From assembly GCF_004341235.1 (NCBI RefSeq), contig NZ_SLUP01000005.1, forward strand, positions 186,001-250,000: a stretch of 64,000 nucleotides of DNA. Reading direction: 5' to 3'. Positions 19,022 through 27,385 of the stretch are shown here, piece after piece. How positions within the stretch are numbered: position 1 is the first letter of the stretch; each line of letters starts with the position of its first letter. Origin of the DNA: Mariniflexile fucanivorans (lineage in GTDB: Bacteria > Bacteroidota > Bacteroidia > Flavobacteriales > Flavobacteriaceae). A program made the position numbers and the translations under genes. The notes beneath the pieces were generated by a model. That model worked only from the letters and a program-made list of their open reading frames with translations. It did no database searches and was not told the DNA's origin.

Positions 19022-20020
19022 CTATTTTATAAAATGATGCTTTTTAGCATGAACAATAGCCTGATCTGTATTTTCAACTAATAAAACTGGGGTCGTTTTA
19101 TATTGGTTGTAAAGACTTTTTACCCGAAATATTTTCTTTTTATGGTTAACGCTGCGTAAATATATAGCAGAAATCCTTTCCGGATATGCCTCCGCAATTT
19201 CCAAGTAAATATCAGGGTCATGCTCACCAATGTCCCCAATTAATATGAAATTCATTTTAGGATAAGCCTTTAAAAGATTTAAAATCTCTTTTTGTTTTTG
19301 TGGTTTTTCACCTTTATTTTTTCGGGAAAAAGGTCTGGGGAAATTCCTCAAAATAATAGGTCCTTTTGGAAAGTTGTTCTTTTTTAAAAAATATTCCAGA
19401 TACCTATATAGATTCCATGGACTATGGCTCACATAAAAAATAGGGTTTGCTTCATGGCCATTTTTGCCTTGGTGCAATAAATGATAAAACTCTGGGGCAC
19501 CTTCCAACGGCATCCTTTTTCCTGATGAAACCAAAAATGTATTTATAAGAACACGCCATTTTAAAATAGAGGAGATGCCCGTATGTAAAATGGTATCGTC
19601 AATATCGCTAATAACCCCAAAAGATGCCTTTTGTGATGGAATGAGCATTTCTCCTGGAAATCGGTTATCAGATTTTATGGTTCTTGATAATTGCTCCAGC
19701 TTAAAAGAGAATTCCAACTTCACCCAACCTTCTTCATTGGCATAGCTACTAATATCATCAATCTTTTCATCCAATAAAAAATAGCCTTTATTGTCTGTAG
19801 TAGTGTAAAAAAATTTATCATTACCTATTTTAACCCTCAGTTCGGTATTTTTAATCTCATCGGTTTCAAATCTTTTCCAAGCGTTCAAAAGTAATTTGAA
19901 CACGCCTTTATGTTCTAGATCTATGCTTTCATCTTCAATAGCTCTTCCTCTAGCATATAAATGGTTGGATGATCCATAGGTTTGGAAAGAAATGATTTGA
20001 AGCGGATCTTTTTTGAACAT
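19022..20020 (-). CDS. App1-type phosphatidate phosphatase domain protein (DUF2183)
   Basis: This 332-residue protein has the HAD-like motif DIDDT at residues 139-143 (FGVISDIDDTILHTG), the catalytic DxDxT of the App1/LNS2 phosphatase group. The second conserved area is NPIFYVSHSPWNLYRYLEYF, and the third is FILIGDIGEHDPDIYLEIAE. About 125 N-terminal residues form a beta-rich domain. No signal peptide is visible. In yeast App1 dephosphorylates phosphatidate; the bacterial substrate is unproven. The start at 20020 is 10 bases after the DUF4010 gene's stop, so the two form an operon. Confidence 0.85.
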   Translation of the reverse strand: MFKKDPLQIISFQTYGSSNHLYARGRAIEDESIDLEHKGVFKLLLNAWKRFETDEIKNTELRVKIGNDKFFYTTTDNKGYFLLDEKIDDISSYANEEGWVKLEFSFKLEQLSRTIKSDNRFPGEMLIPSQKASFGVISDIDDTILHTGISSILKWRVLINTFLVSSGKRMPLEGAPEFYHLLHQGKNGHEANPIFYVSHSPWNLYRYLEYFLKKNNFPKGPIILRNFPRPFSRKNKGEKPQKQKEILNLLKAYPKMNFILIGDIGEHDPDIYLEIAEAYPERISAIYLRSVNHKKKIFRVKSLYNQYKTTPVLLVENTDQAIVHAKKHHFIK

Positions 20021-20029
20021 AATTTTTAT

Positions 20030-21295
20030 TTAAAAATGCCAAGTTTCAGGCCATAACCAAATGATTAATAATCCAGACACCAGTGAGATACCAAAAGCTA
20101 TTGCAATCCATTTGGTTAATTGTTTAGTTCCAAGTACCATCGCCATGATGCCTTTAAATACCAAATTTGAAAGGGCTGCCAATAATATGAGTTTCCAACC
20201 AAAATCAGCTTCTAAGGAACCGTTCTTCATTAAATTGGATAATGATAATGTTATGGCATCTACATCGGTTAAACCGCTAATTATAGAAACAACATAAAGC
20301 GCATTTTCTCCAAATTGCTGTTTGGTGAAGGCCACTGCCAACAAAATGAAGCCATAAAGCAAGCCAAATATTAAAGCACTTTTAAATTGTGCTGGGTTTT
20401 CAGGTTCTGGCATCTCTGAGTCTGATTCTTCCTTTTTGATTAAATAAAATAAGGATATAGCGATGATGGTCATAACGATAATCTCAGCGCCAATAGGCAC
20501 TGCAATAATGGCCAATTTTTCGGGAACTACAATCCCAACTTCAATCAATATTCTTATCATAGATACTAAGGATGCCACTGTAATAATAAATGCCGCAATT
20601 TTACTAATCGATTTTGTTTCTGCAGTTTTTCTCGCATAACTAACGGTAGTTGCCGTACTGCTAATAAGTCCACCTAAAATACCATTGGAAATGATACCCG
20701 TATTCTTTCCCACGAATTTGTAAACAAAATAGCCCACAACACTAATGCCCACTATAAGAGTCACCATCCACCAAATATTTCTGGGATTGAGCACATCATA
20801 AGGACCATAAGTTTCATTTGGAAGAATAGGAAGCACAATCATGCTAATGGCTACCAAAGTGAAAATAGCAGATAAATCTTTTTGGGTCAGTCGTTCTATA
20901 AAGCCATGAAGATGTTCTTTTACATACAATAGAATAGCCAACGATGCTCCCATCATCACACCAATCACTCGACTTCCTAAAACAAGATAAGCTCCAATAG
21001 CAAACATTAATAACGCAGCGACTTCGGTGGTTTGTCCAACTCCAGTGTCTTGGTTATTTTTATTTTTTATCAAGTTGGCACCAACCAATATTAATGCCAG
21101 GGAAAAGCCTAAAACAGGCAAAATAAATGGGTTGTTATAAGACTCGTTTAAAAATCCAGCCACAACTCCCAAAATGGATATGATGGTAAAGGTTCTAACC
21201 CCTGCCATTTTATCATCATCCCGCTGACGCTGTAGGCCTACCAACAGCCCCAAGCCAAATGCGATGCCTAATGTAGTTATATCATAATAATCCAT
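20030..21295 (-). CDS. MgtC/SapB-DUF4010 integral membrane protein
   Basis: This is a multi-span membrane protein of 421 residues from the ATG at 21295 (MDYYDITTLGIAFGLG). The N-terminal MgtC/SapB-like part carries GLLVGLQRQRDDDKMAGVRT. The DUF4010 half follows, with about twelve hydrophobic segments in total. An in-frame ATG at 21343 was rejected because it would place a terminator-like hairpin inside the coding region. The function is unknown; magnesium-related roles are suggested only by the MgtC relation. It is probably co-transcribed with the downstream App1-type gene. Confidence 0.82.
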   Translation of the reverse strand: MDYYDITTLGIAFGLGLLVGLQRQRDDDKMAGVRTFTIISILGVVAGFLNESYNNPFILPVLGFSLALILVGANLIKNKNNQDTGVGQTTEVAALLMFAIGAYLVLGSRVIGVMMGASLAILLYVKEHLHGFIERLTQKDLSAIFTLVAISMIVLPILPNETYGPYDVLNPRNIWWMVTLIVGISVVGYFVYKFVGKNTGIISNGILGGLISSTATTVSYARKTAETKSISKIAAFIITVASLVSMIRILIEVGIVVPEKLAIIAVPIGAEIIVMTIIAISLFYLIKKEESDSEMPEPENPAQFKSALIFGLLYGFILLAVAFTKQQFGENALYVVSIISGLTDVDAITLSLSNLMKNGSLEADFGWKLILLAALSNLVFKGIMAMVLGTKQLTKWIAIAFGISLVSGLLIIWLWPETWHF

Positions 21296-21308
21296 GGGGA
21301 TTAAAGAT

Positions 21309-21340
21309 AAAAAAAAGCCACAAAAATTGTGGCTTTTTTT
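21309..21340 (-). terminator. Terminator-like hairpin just upstream of the DUF4010 gene
   Basis: GCCACAA-aaa-TTGTGGC (21317-21333) is flanked by A and T runs on both sides, so it can act in either direction. It lies about 245 bases past the PL6 lyase stop and only 14 bases before the DUF4010 start. It may end the lyase transcript or attenuate the DUF4010 gene. Confidence 0.65.
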
Positions 21341-21584
21341 CATATGTTATTAACTCATTTAGTCATAAACTTTCAATTTATGCGATTTATAATTTGTAAT
21401 GCCTTGTTTTAGTTTTACTTAAACATCTTATACTGCAAGCGTTTATATGCAATATGAAGAATGACTGATGCCTTTGGGCGACAAAATTATATTAAGAAAA
21501 CGCTCTGTGATTAAACCTATTAATGTTAGGCAAATCTATCTGTTTTTATAAATGCTGAAATACATAGTTTGTTTTAGGTTGATA

Positions 21585-24056
21585 CTATTCAACCACAAAA
21601 CGACCCGTAAAACCATTTGCCTTAACAACGTAAACCCCTTTTGAAAAAGCACTTACATTTATATTTTCAATGGTTGAATTAGTGGTTTTTCTTAACAGCA
21701 ATTTACCCGTAGCATCAAATATCTCAATAGTTTGTAATGCCTCTTTTAATGATGAAATTGTTAGCTCTCCTTTTGTAGGTACTGGATATACAACAAATTT
21801 ATTGCTTTTTAAAACTTCATTTTTAGTGCTTAAAGAGGAACATGTGTTATCGCCGTGAATTTCTACTTCTTCATAACTATTCCACCCACCAGAAGTAGAA
21901 GAAGTATTTCCATACCCTAAAATTCTTATATATTGTACAGTAGGTTTTGTAGTTAAAGGAAAATCTTCAAAACCAACTGTTGTTCCAGAACTTGTTAATA
22001 CCGTTGTGGCATCAGTAAAATTAATACCATCTGTAGATGTAGCAATTTTAAAGTAAGATGCCCTTTCACTTCCTTTGTGAAAATAAATTTTTACACTTGT
22101 AACTATTTTAGGACATTGCAAATCATAGGTTAAATAAGCAGAACCAGTTGTAGACTCTCCAGACCATCGAGTTGTTATGTTGGCATCAAGTGTGTTTCCA
22201 GGAACATTAACATCGCCTGTTTGAGTTCCAACACCAGTTACTGTAATTCCAGTAATTTTCACAGGGTTATTAGGGTTGAAAACACCGCTAGATTGATTTA
22301 CGGTTAGTACAGAACTTAAACTTCCGCCGTTTTGAAAAACGGTTATTGTTGCTGTCCTATCTATACTCGTTGTGTTTTCTGAAACATTTACTGCAATCGT
22401 TCCACTATTACTTCCAGTAGTTTGACTTAATGTTATCCATGAAGCATCATCAGAAATTATCCAATTAACGTTTGAACTGATATCAAAACTTTCACTATTT
22501 GCAGATTTATTAAATTCTAATGTGTTATTAGATAAAGAGATATATGGTGAGGGACTTGAAAGAAATCCAACTTTAATACCTACATCTTCAACTTTGTATG
22601 GAAGATTCGTTCCGGTTCCGCCAAACTCTTCAGCACCAGCATCAAAACCAGTTATTGGCCGCGTGCTATCTAAAATATCTTCAGTTAAAAAGCTAAAAGT
22701 ATCTATGCCTGCATCTATAGCGGCACTTGCATTTGGTAATCTATAAAAATCCGTCCCACTTTCTAATAATCCAGAGGAAACGGTTTTATTAGAATTTACA
22801 TTATTTGTTAAATCCCAATTGCCATTTTGGGTTATGTTACCTTTAATTTCCGATGTTCCAATGGGAGTTGTTTCAATTGAAACAGCTTTAATACTTGAAT
22901 TCAACATAATATTATTGGCAACAATCAAATTTTCGGGTGCCAATGTTGTACTGTTAATTGCTGTTCCTATTCTAATTGCCAAATCGCAGTTAACTAAGGT
23001 ATTATTTGTTATTTGAACATTTTTTACTTGATAATACTCATTAAGTTCTGAATTTAGAGTCCCGTTTGAAACATTAATTCCTCCTGTAGCATCAGACCCG
23101 GAACCTCCAGGTTTTTTATAGTTAGTGCCTTCAATATAATTATTATATATTTTATGCCCCTCACCAATAACCCGGATACCTCCTGAAAACTCGTTATTAT
23201 TTGCAAAAAAATAGTTTCCATAAACTTCAGAATTGTTACCATGTCTTAATGTTAATGTCCCTTGATAATCTCTAAACGTATTGTTGTAATATTTGTTATT
23301 TCCACTTTTGTTAGAGATTATTTCTACTTCGCCACTCCAGTCATAAAAAAAGTTATTATAAACTTCTGTATAGGAATCTGACAAAGAAGTTGCACTATTT
23401 CCAATTCTAATGGCATCTTGATCGTTTAATCCATTCACATTATTATTTACAGGAATTCTTTCGGCAAAATAATTATGATGAATTTTGGAATAATTAGCAT
23501 TCGAATTATCCCGATTATCATTAATAATACTCCCTACACCATTTTTCCCTATAAAGGAACTGTAACTAATTTCATTATACTGCCCGTAAACAATAATCCA
23601 TTTAAACGTATCTGTAGCTTGTGAAGTTGTTCCATTAAAACTATCTATTTTTATATTGGATACTTTACAGTTATTACATTGATTATTGCTGGCATCTCTA
23701 AATTCAATAATGGGTTCTATAACGGTCTTGCTACCAGAAACAAAAGAAACCAAATTTGCAGGATATTGAAAAACAAAACCTTCAAAAACAATATAGGCTC
23801 CTCCCAAACTTATTTGCGGTTTCCCTTCTAAAAATACTTGACCAACATTTTGCGCTTTTATTGTAATTGGGTTTACATCTGTACCCGTTTTGTTAATATT
23901 GATTAAGGTATTGCTCCACACACCATTAGCAAGTATAATTGTTGAGCCTGCAGTAGCATTTGAAATGGCACTTTGAAGCTCCGTATTATTAGTTACTAAT
24001 TGAGCATTCGCTTTTATGAACACAAATAGAATAAATAAGAATAGATAATTTTTCAT
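21585..24056 (-). CDS. Secreted PL6 alginate/chondroitinase-B-type lyase with BACON, F5/8C and T9SS sorting domains
   Basis: From the ATG at 24056 the protein has 823 residues: Sec signal (1-18), a right-handed beta-helix of the PL6 family (about 20-460), a BACON-like domain (about 480-570), an F5/8 type C/CBM32-like domain (about 590-730) and a type IX secretion sorting domain ending in RFVVE. Lys250 (IISNKSG) and Arg271 (TLTLRHGN) sit at the catalytic Brønsted base/acid positions of chondroitinase B. PL6 enzymes mostly cleave alginate; dermatan sulfate is the alternative. Extracellular or surface location is expected. A longer in-frame start (24158) lies inside the upstream terminator and was rejected. 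No other alginate genes are nearby. Confidence 0.88.
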   Translation of the reverse strand: MKNYLFLFILFVFIKANAQLVTNNTELQSAISNATAGSTIILANGVWSNTLININKTGTDVNPITIKAQNVGQVFLEGKPQISLGGAYIVFEGFVFQYPANLVSFVSGSKTVIEPIIEFRDASNNQCNNCKVSNIKIDSFNGTTSQATDTFKWIIVYGQYNEISYSSFIGKNGVGSIINDNRDNSNANYSKIHHNYFAERIPVNNNVNGLNDQDAIRIGNSATSLSDSYTEVYNNFFYDWSGEVEIISNKSGNNKYYNNTFRDYQGTLTLRHGNNSEVYGNYFFANNNEFSGGIRVIGEGHKIYNNYIEGTNYKKPGGSGSDATGGINVSNGTLNSELNEYYQVKNVQITNNTLVNCDLAIRIGTAINSTTLAPENLIVANNIMLNSSIKAVSIETTPIGTSEIKGNITQNGNWDLTNNVNSNKTVSSGLLESGTDFYRLPNASAAIDAGIDTFSFLTEDILDSTRPITGFDAGAEEFGGTGTNLPYKVEDVGIKVGFLSSPSPYISLSNNTLEFNKSANSESFDISSNVNWIISDDASWITLSQTTGSNSGTIAVNVSENTTSIDRTATITVFQNGGSLSSVLTVNQSSGVFNPNNPVKITGITVTGVGTQTGDVNVPGNTLDANITTRWSGESTTGSAYLTYDLQCPKIVTSVKIYFHKGSERASYFKIATSTDGINFTDATTVLTSSGTTVGFEDFPLTTKPTVQYIRILGYGNTSSTSGGWNSYEEVEIHGDNTCSSLSTKNEVLKSNKFVVYPVPTKGELTISSLKEALQTIEIFDATGKLLLRKTTNSTIENINVSAFSKGVYVVKANGFTGRFVVE

Positions 24057-24074
24057 ACAATACTGATTTATTGA

Positions 24075-24097
24075 TGGTTTACCAAATTGGTAAACCA
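24075..24097. promoter_or_regulatory. Palindromic operator at the PL6 lyase promoter
   Basis: TGGTTTACCAA and TTGGTAAACCA form a perfect 11-bp inverted repeat around one central base. It begins 3 bases past the lyase -7 box, so a bound protein would cover the transcription start. A dimeric repressor, for example GntR or LacI type, is inferred; the protein is not identified. Confidence 0.75.
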
Positions 24098-24100
24098 GTT

Positions 24101-24129
24101 CAAATATACTATTTTTTATTAATTTCAAT
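24101..24129 (-). promoter_or_regulatory. PL6 lyase promoter
   Basis: Minus-strand TATATTTG (24101-24108) is an exact -7 box. An imperfect -33 (ATTG, 24126-24129) lies 17 bases upstream. The operator starts immediately downstream. Confidence 0.7.
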
Positions 24130-24148
24130 AGAAAAAATAATATATACA

Positions 24149-24177
24149 AAAAAACCATGCTGTTAACATGGTTTTTT
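24149..24177 (-). terminator. hppA terminator
   Basis: AAAACCATG and CATGGTTTT pair around a 7-base loop with A/T runs on both sides, 21 bases past the hppA stop. Confidence 0.78.
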
Positions 24178-24197
24178 ATAGTATTCTATTTAAAGTT

Positions 24198-26576
24198 TTA
24201 ATTTACCGGATTCTCTTCACTCTTTTTGTTTTTTAAAAGTGCTATACTTGCTTTTACTTCAGCTTCATCTCCTTTAAACGTTTCGTAACTTGTAGATTTT
24301 TCACCATTATTAGTAATTACAGTTGTAACAACTGCTTTTACCGTACCATCTTCATTGTTATGCATATCGACTTTAACTTCTTTAATAATTTCTACTTTTT
24401 CAGGAGTTGTATTTGAAACATAAGCGGTAACAATCTCAGCATCTAAAGCGATGCTAGGAGCAATTACCAAGGCAACAACCGACATTAATTTTAATAAAAT
24501 ATTTAATGAAGGGCCTGAAGTATCTTTAAACGGATCTCCAACAGTATCTCCCACCACAGCTGCTTTATGTGCATCTGTACCTTTTTTACCTTGCTCTTCA
24601 ATAGTTTTTTTAGCGTTATCCCAAGCGCCACCAGCATTCGATTGGAAGATTGCCATAAGCACCCCACAGGTTGTAACACCCGCCAATAAACCACCAAGCA
24701 TTTCTGCACCACCAATAAAACCAACAGCAACAGGTACTGCAATAGCTAATAACCCTGGTAAAACCATTTCTTTAATAGATGCTTTGGTTGAAATATCGAC
24801 ACATTTATCGTATTCAGCATACCCATCGGCCGCATCAAAAATAGCTCGATCTTCTTTTGAAGCTTTACTCATATCAGAATCATACTTACGCATGACTTCC
24901 AAAGCTGCTTTTAATTGGGGGATATCTCTAAATTGACGTCTCACTTCTTCAATCATTGCCATGGCGGCACGACCAACCGCGTTCATAGATAAGGCTGAAA
25001 ACACAAATGGCAACATACCCCCAACTAGCAATCCTGCCATAATATTAGGTTTGGAAACATCAATAGCTCTAACGTTGGCTGTATGCATAAATGCGGCAAA
25101 TAAAGCCAATGCTGTTAACGCTGCCGATGCGATAGCAAAACCTTTTCCAATAGCTGCAGTAGTATTACCTACGGCATCTAATTTATCGGTACGTTCACGA
25201 ACTTCTTTAGGCAATTCTGCCATTTCTGCAATACCACCAGCATTATCAGAAATTGGTCCGTAAGCATCAACCGCTAACTGGATTCCTGTATTTGCCAACA
25301 TACCTACGGCTGCAATGGCAATACCGTATAAACCAGCAAAATGATGAGATACTAATATAGCTGCGGCAATTAACAAAATAGGAATCATAGTAGACATCAT
25401 ACCGATGCCCAAACCAGCAATAATATTAGTTGCTGCTCCTGTTTCCGATTGTTTTACAATAGAATTTACAGGCCCTTTTCCTGTTCCTGTGTAATATTCA
25501 GTCACTTTTCCAACAGCTAAACCAGCTACCAAACCAGCAATAGTTGCCCAAAACACACCCATAGAAGAATATCCAATACCTTCAAAAGTCCAAGAAGCTG
25601 GAAGCATTTGGTTTATAATGAAATAAGATGCTATAACCATTAATCCTGCTGAACCAAATTCACCTATATTTAAAGCTGTTTGAGGATTTCCTCCATCTTT
25701 TACTTTTACAAAAAATGTTCCGACGATAGACATAATAATACCCACTGCAGCCAATACCAAAGGTAAATACACTGCACCTAAACCATCAAAAGACGCTTGA
25801 AATTCTGGTAATACCGTAAAAATAGCTCCAAGAACCATGGTACCAATAATAGAGCCCACATACGATTCGAATAAATCGGCCCCCATACCAGCAACATCAC
25901 CCACATTATCACCCACATTATCTGCAATAGTTGCAGGATTTAAGGGATGATCTTCGGGAATACCTGCTTCAACTTTACCTACTAAATCGGCTCCAACATC
26001 GGCAGCCTTGGTATAGATCCCACCACCAACACGAGCGAATAACGCAATGGAAGATGCACCAAGAGAAAATCCTGAAAGCACATTAAGTACCTCATTAATA
26101 TTCCAACCTTGACCGCTATAAATCATGAACAATCCGCTTAAGCCCAAAACACCTAAACCAACAACACCCAATCCCATAACAGCACCTCCTGCAAAAGCAA
26201 CTTCTAAAGCTTTTCCTAAAGATGTTCTGGCAGCACTTGTGGTTCTTACGTTCGCTTTGGTCGCTACCTTCATACCTATAAATCCTGCCAAAGCAGAGCA
26301 AATAGCACCTACTATGAAGGATACAGCCACCATGCCGTTAGAACCCGTTTCATTTGTTCCTTTAAAATATAATAAAACCGCAACGGCTATAACGAATATT
26401 GATAAGATTTTATATTCGGCTTTTAGAAAAGACATCGCACCATCAGCAATGTTTTTCGCAATTTTAATCATCCGTTCATTACCCTGATCTTGCTTTGTTA
26501 CCCAAGCGCTTTTTACAAAGACAAATACCAATGCCAAAACACCAAAAAGCGGTAAAAATTTCACTATTAATTCCAT
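24198..26576 (-). CDS. hppA: Membrane-bound ion-translocating pyrophosphatase, probably K+-dependent
   Basis: This 792-residue protein has about 16 membrane segments. The pyrophosphate-binding site shows [19 protein letters not shown] followed by the [20 protein letters not shown] motif. It couples PPi hydrolysis to H+ or Na+ export across the inner membrane. The motif [11 protein letters not shown] has Ala where K+-independent enzymes have Lys, so K+ dependence is inferred, as in most Na+-pumping members; ion choice is not decided. About 80 charged C-terminal residues after the last hydrophobic segment exceed the usual length. The soluble pyrophosphatase gene lies directly upstream. Confidence 0.95.
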   Translation of the reverse strand: MELIVKFLPLFGVLALVFVFVKSAWVTKQDQGNERMIKIAKNIADGAMSFLKAEYKILSIFVIAVAVLLYFKGTNETGSNGMVAVSFIVGAICSALAGFIGMKVATKANVRTTSAARTSLGKALEVAFAGGAVMGLGVVGLGVLGLSGLFMIYSGQGWNINEVLNVLSGFSLGASSIALFARVGGGIYTKAADVGADLVGKVEAGIPEDHPLNPATIADNVGDNVGDVAGMGADLFESYVGSIIGTMVLGAIFTVLPEFQASFDGLGAVYLPLVLAAVGIIMSIVGTFFVKVKDGGNPQTALNIGEFGSAGLMVIASYFIINQMLPASWTFEGIGYSSMGVFWATIAGLVAGLAVGKVTEYYTGTGKGPVNSIVKQSETGAATNIIAGLGIGMMSTMIPILLIAAAILVSHHFAGLYGIAIAAVGMLANTGIQLAVDAYGPISDNAGGIAEMAELPKEVRERTDKLDAVGNTTAAIGKGFAIASAALTALALFAAFMHTANVRAIDVSKPNIMAGLLVGGMLPFVFSALSMNAVGRAAMAMIEEVRRQFRDIPQLKAALEVMRKYDSDMSKASKEDRAIFDAADGYAEYDKCVDISTKASIKEMVLPGLLAIAVPVAVGFIGGAEMLGGLLAGVTTCGVLMAIFQSNAGGAWDNAKKTIEEQGKKGTDAHKAAVVGDTVGDPFKDTSGPSLNILLKLMSVVALVIAPSIALDAEIVTAYVSNTTPEKVEIIKEVKVDMHNNEDGTVKAVVTTVITNNGEKSTSYETFKGDEAEVKASIALLKNKKSEENPVN

Positions 26577-26646
26577 AAAAAAGTTTAGTTAGTTGTTTGT
26601 AATTATTTATTTTTTTAATAGTGCTAAAAATAGTGAAATATAAGTG

Positions 26647-26678
26647 ATAAAAAAAACCACCTTTAGTTAAAGATGGTT
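26647..26678 (-). terminator. ppa terminator
   Basis: On the minus strand AACCATCTTT pairs with AAAGGTGGTT (one G-T pair) around a 4-base loop and is followed by eight Ts. It separates ppa from hppA, so the two are transcribed independently. Confidence 0.8.
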
Positions 26679-26711
26679 CATTTATTATTGAAAAAATTAA
26701 GAATATTTTAA

Positions 26712-27239
26712 TTAGATGGTGAAAGTTCGTTTCTTCTTGTGGTCGCTTTCATCATAACGTTGTACACATTCGTGATAAATCTTAATAGCTTCTTCAGCAT
26801 TTCCCCAACCTCCTGTATCTACTTTCTTTTCTTCTAAATCTTTATATACTTGAAAAAAGTGTTCAATCTCTTTAAGTCTGTGCGGGTTTAATTCAGAAAT
26901 ATCATCTCTATTACTCCATACAGGGTCTGAAACAGGTACACATATAATTTTTTCGTCTGGTCCTTTTTCATCTGTCATGTAAAAAACACCAATAGGTTTT
27001 ACTTCCATTACTACCATTGGAAATGTAGGCTCTATACCTAAAACCAATACATCTAATGGATCTTTATCTAAGGCTAGAGTTTCAGGAATAAAACCATAAT
27101 CACCTGGATACATCATTGATGAAAACAAGGTACGATCGAAACGAATTTTATGCAATGTAAAATCGTATTCGTACTTATTTCTACTTCCTTTAGGGATTTC
27201 TATTAAAACATCAAACGTTAATGTGCTTTTTTTACTCAT
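26712..27239 (-). CDS. ppa: Inorganic pyrophosphatase (family I)
   Basis: This 175-residue cytoplasmic enzyme hydrolyses PPi and drives biosynthetic reactions. Family I signatures are GDYGFIPETLALDKDPLDVLVLG, which carries the metal-binding aspartates, and an N-terminal EIPKGSRNKYEYD segment. Length is typical. It is separated from hppA by a strong terminator. Confidence 0.96.
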   Translation of the reverse strand: MSKKSTLTFDVLIEIPKGSRNKYEYDFTLHKIRFDRTLFSSMMYPGDYGFIPETLALDKDPLDVLVLGIEPTFPMVVMEVKPIGVFYMTDEKGPDEKIICVPVSDPVWSNRDDISELNPHRLKEIEHFFQVYKDLEEKKVDTGGWGNAEEAIKIYHECVQRYDESDHKKKRTFTI

Positions 27240-27385
27240 AGTATTATTAGTATTTAGTGTACAAATGTACTTAAAGCCTAAAGATTTAACAACAAATCAA
27301 AGTTAATTGTACAATAAATTTAAGCTAAAACTTTTTACATGAAAAATAATTAAAAAACACCTATTACAAAAAGAGTTCTACTAAG

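Noticed and set aside
21343-24158. Longer start codons for the DUF4010 protein (21343) and the PL6 lyase (24158)
   Set aside because: Each lies in a terminator hairpin and adds an N-terminus that does not fit the family; the downstream ATGs give proper membrane or signal-peptide starts.
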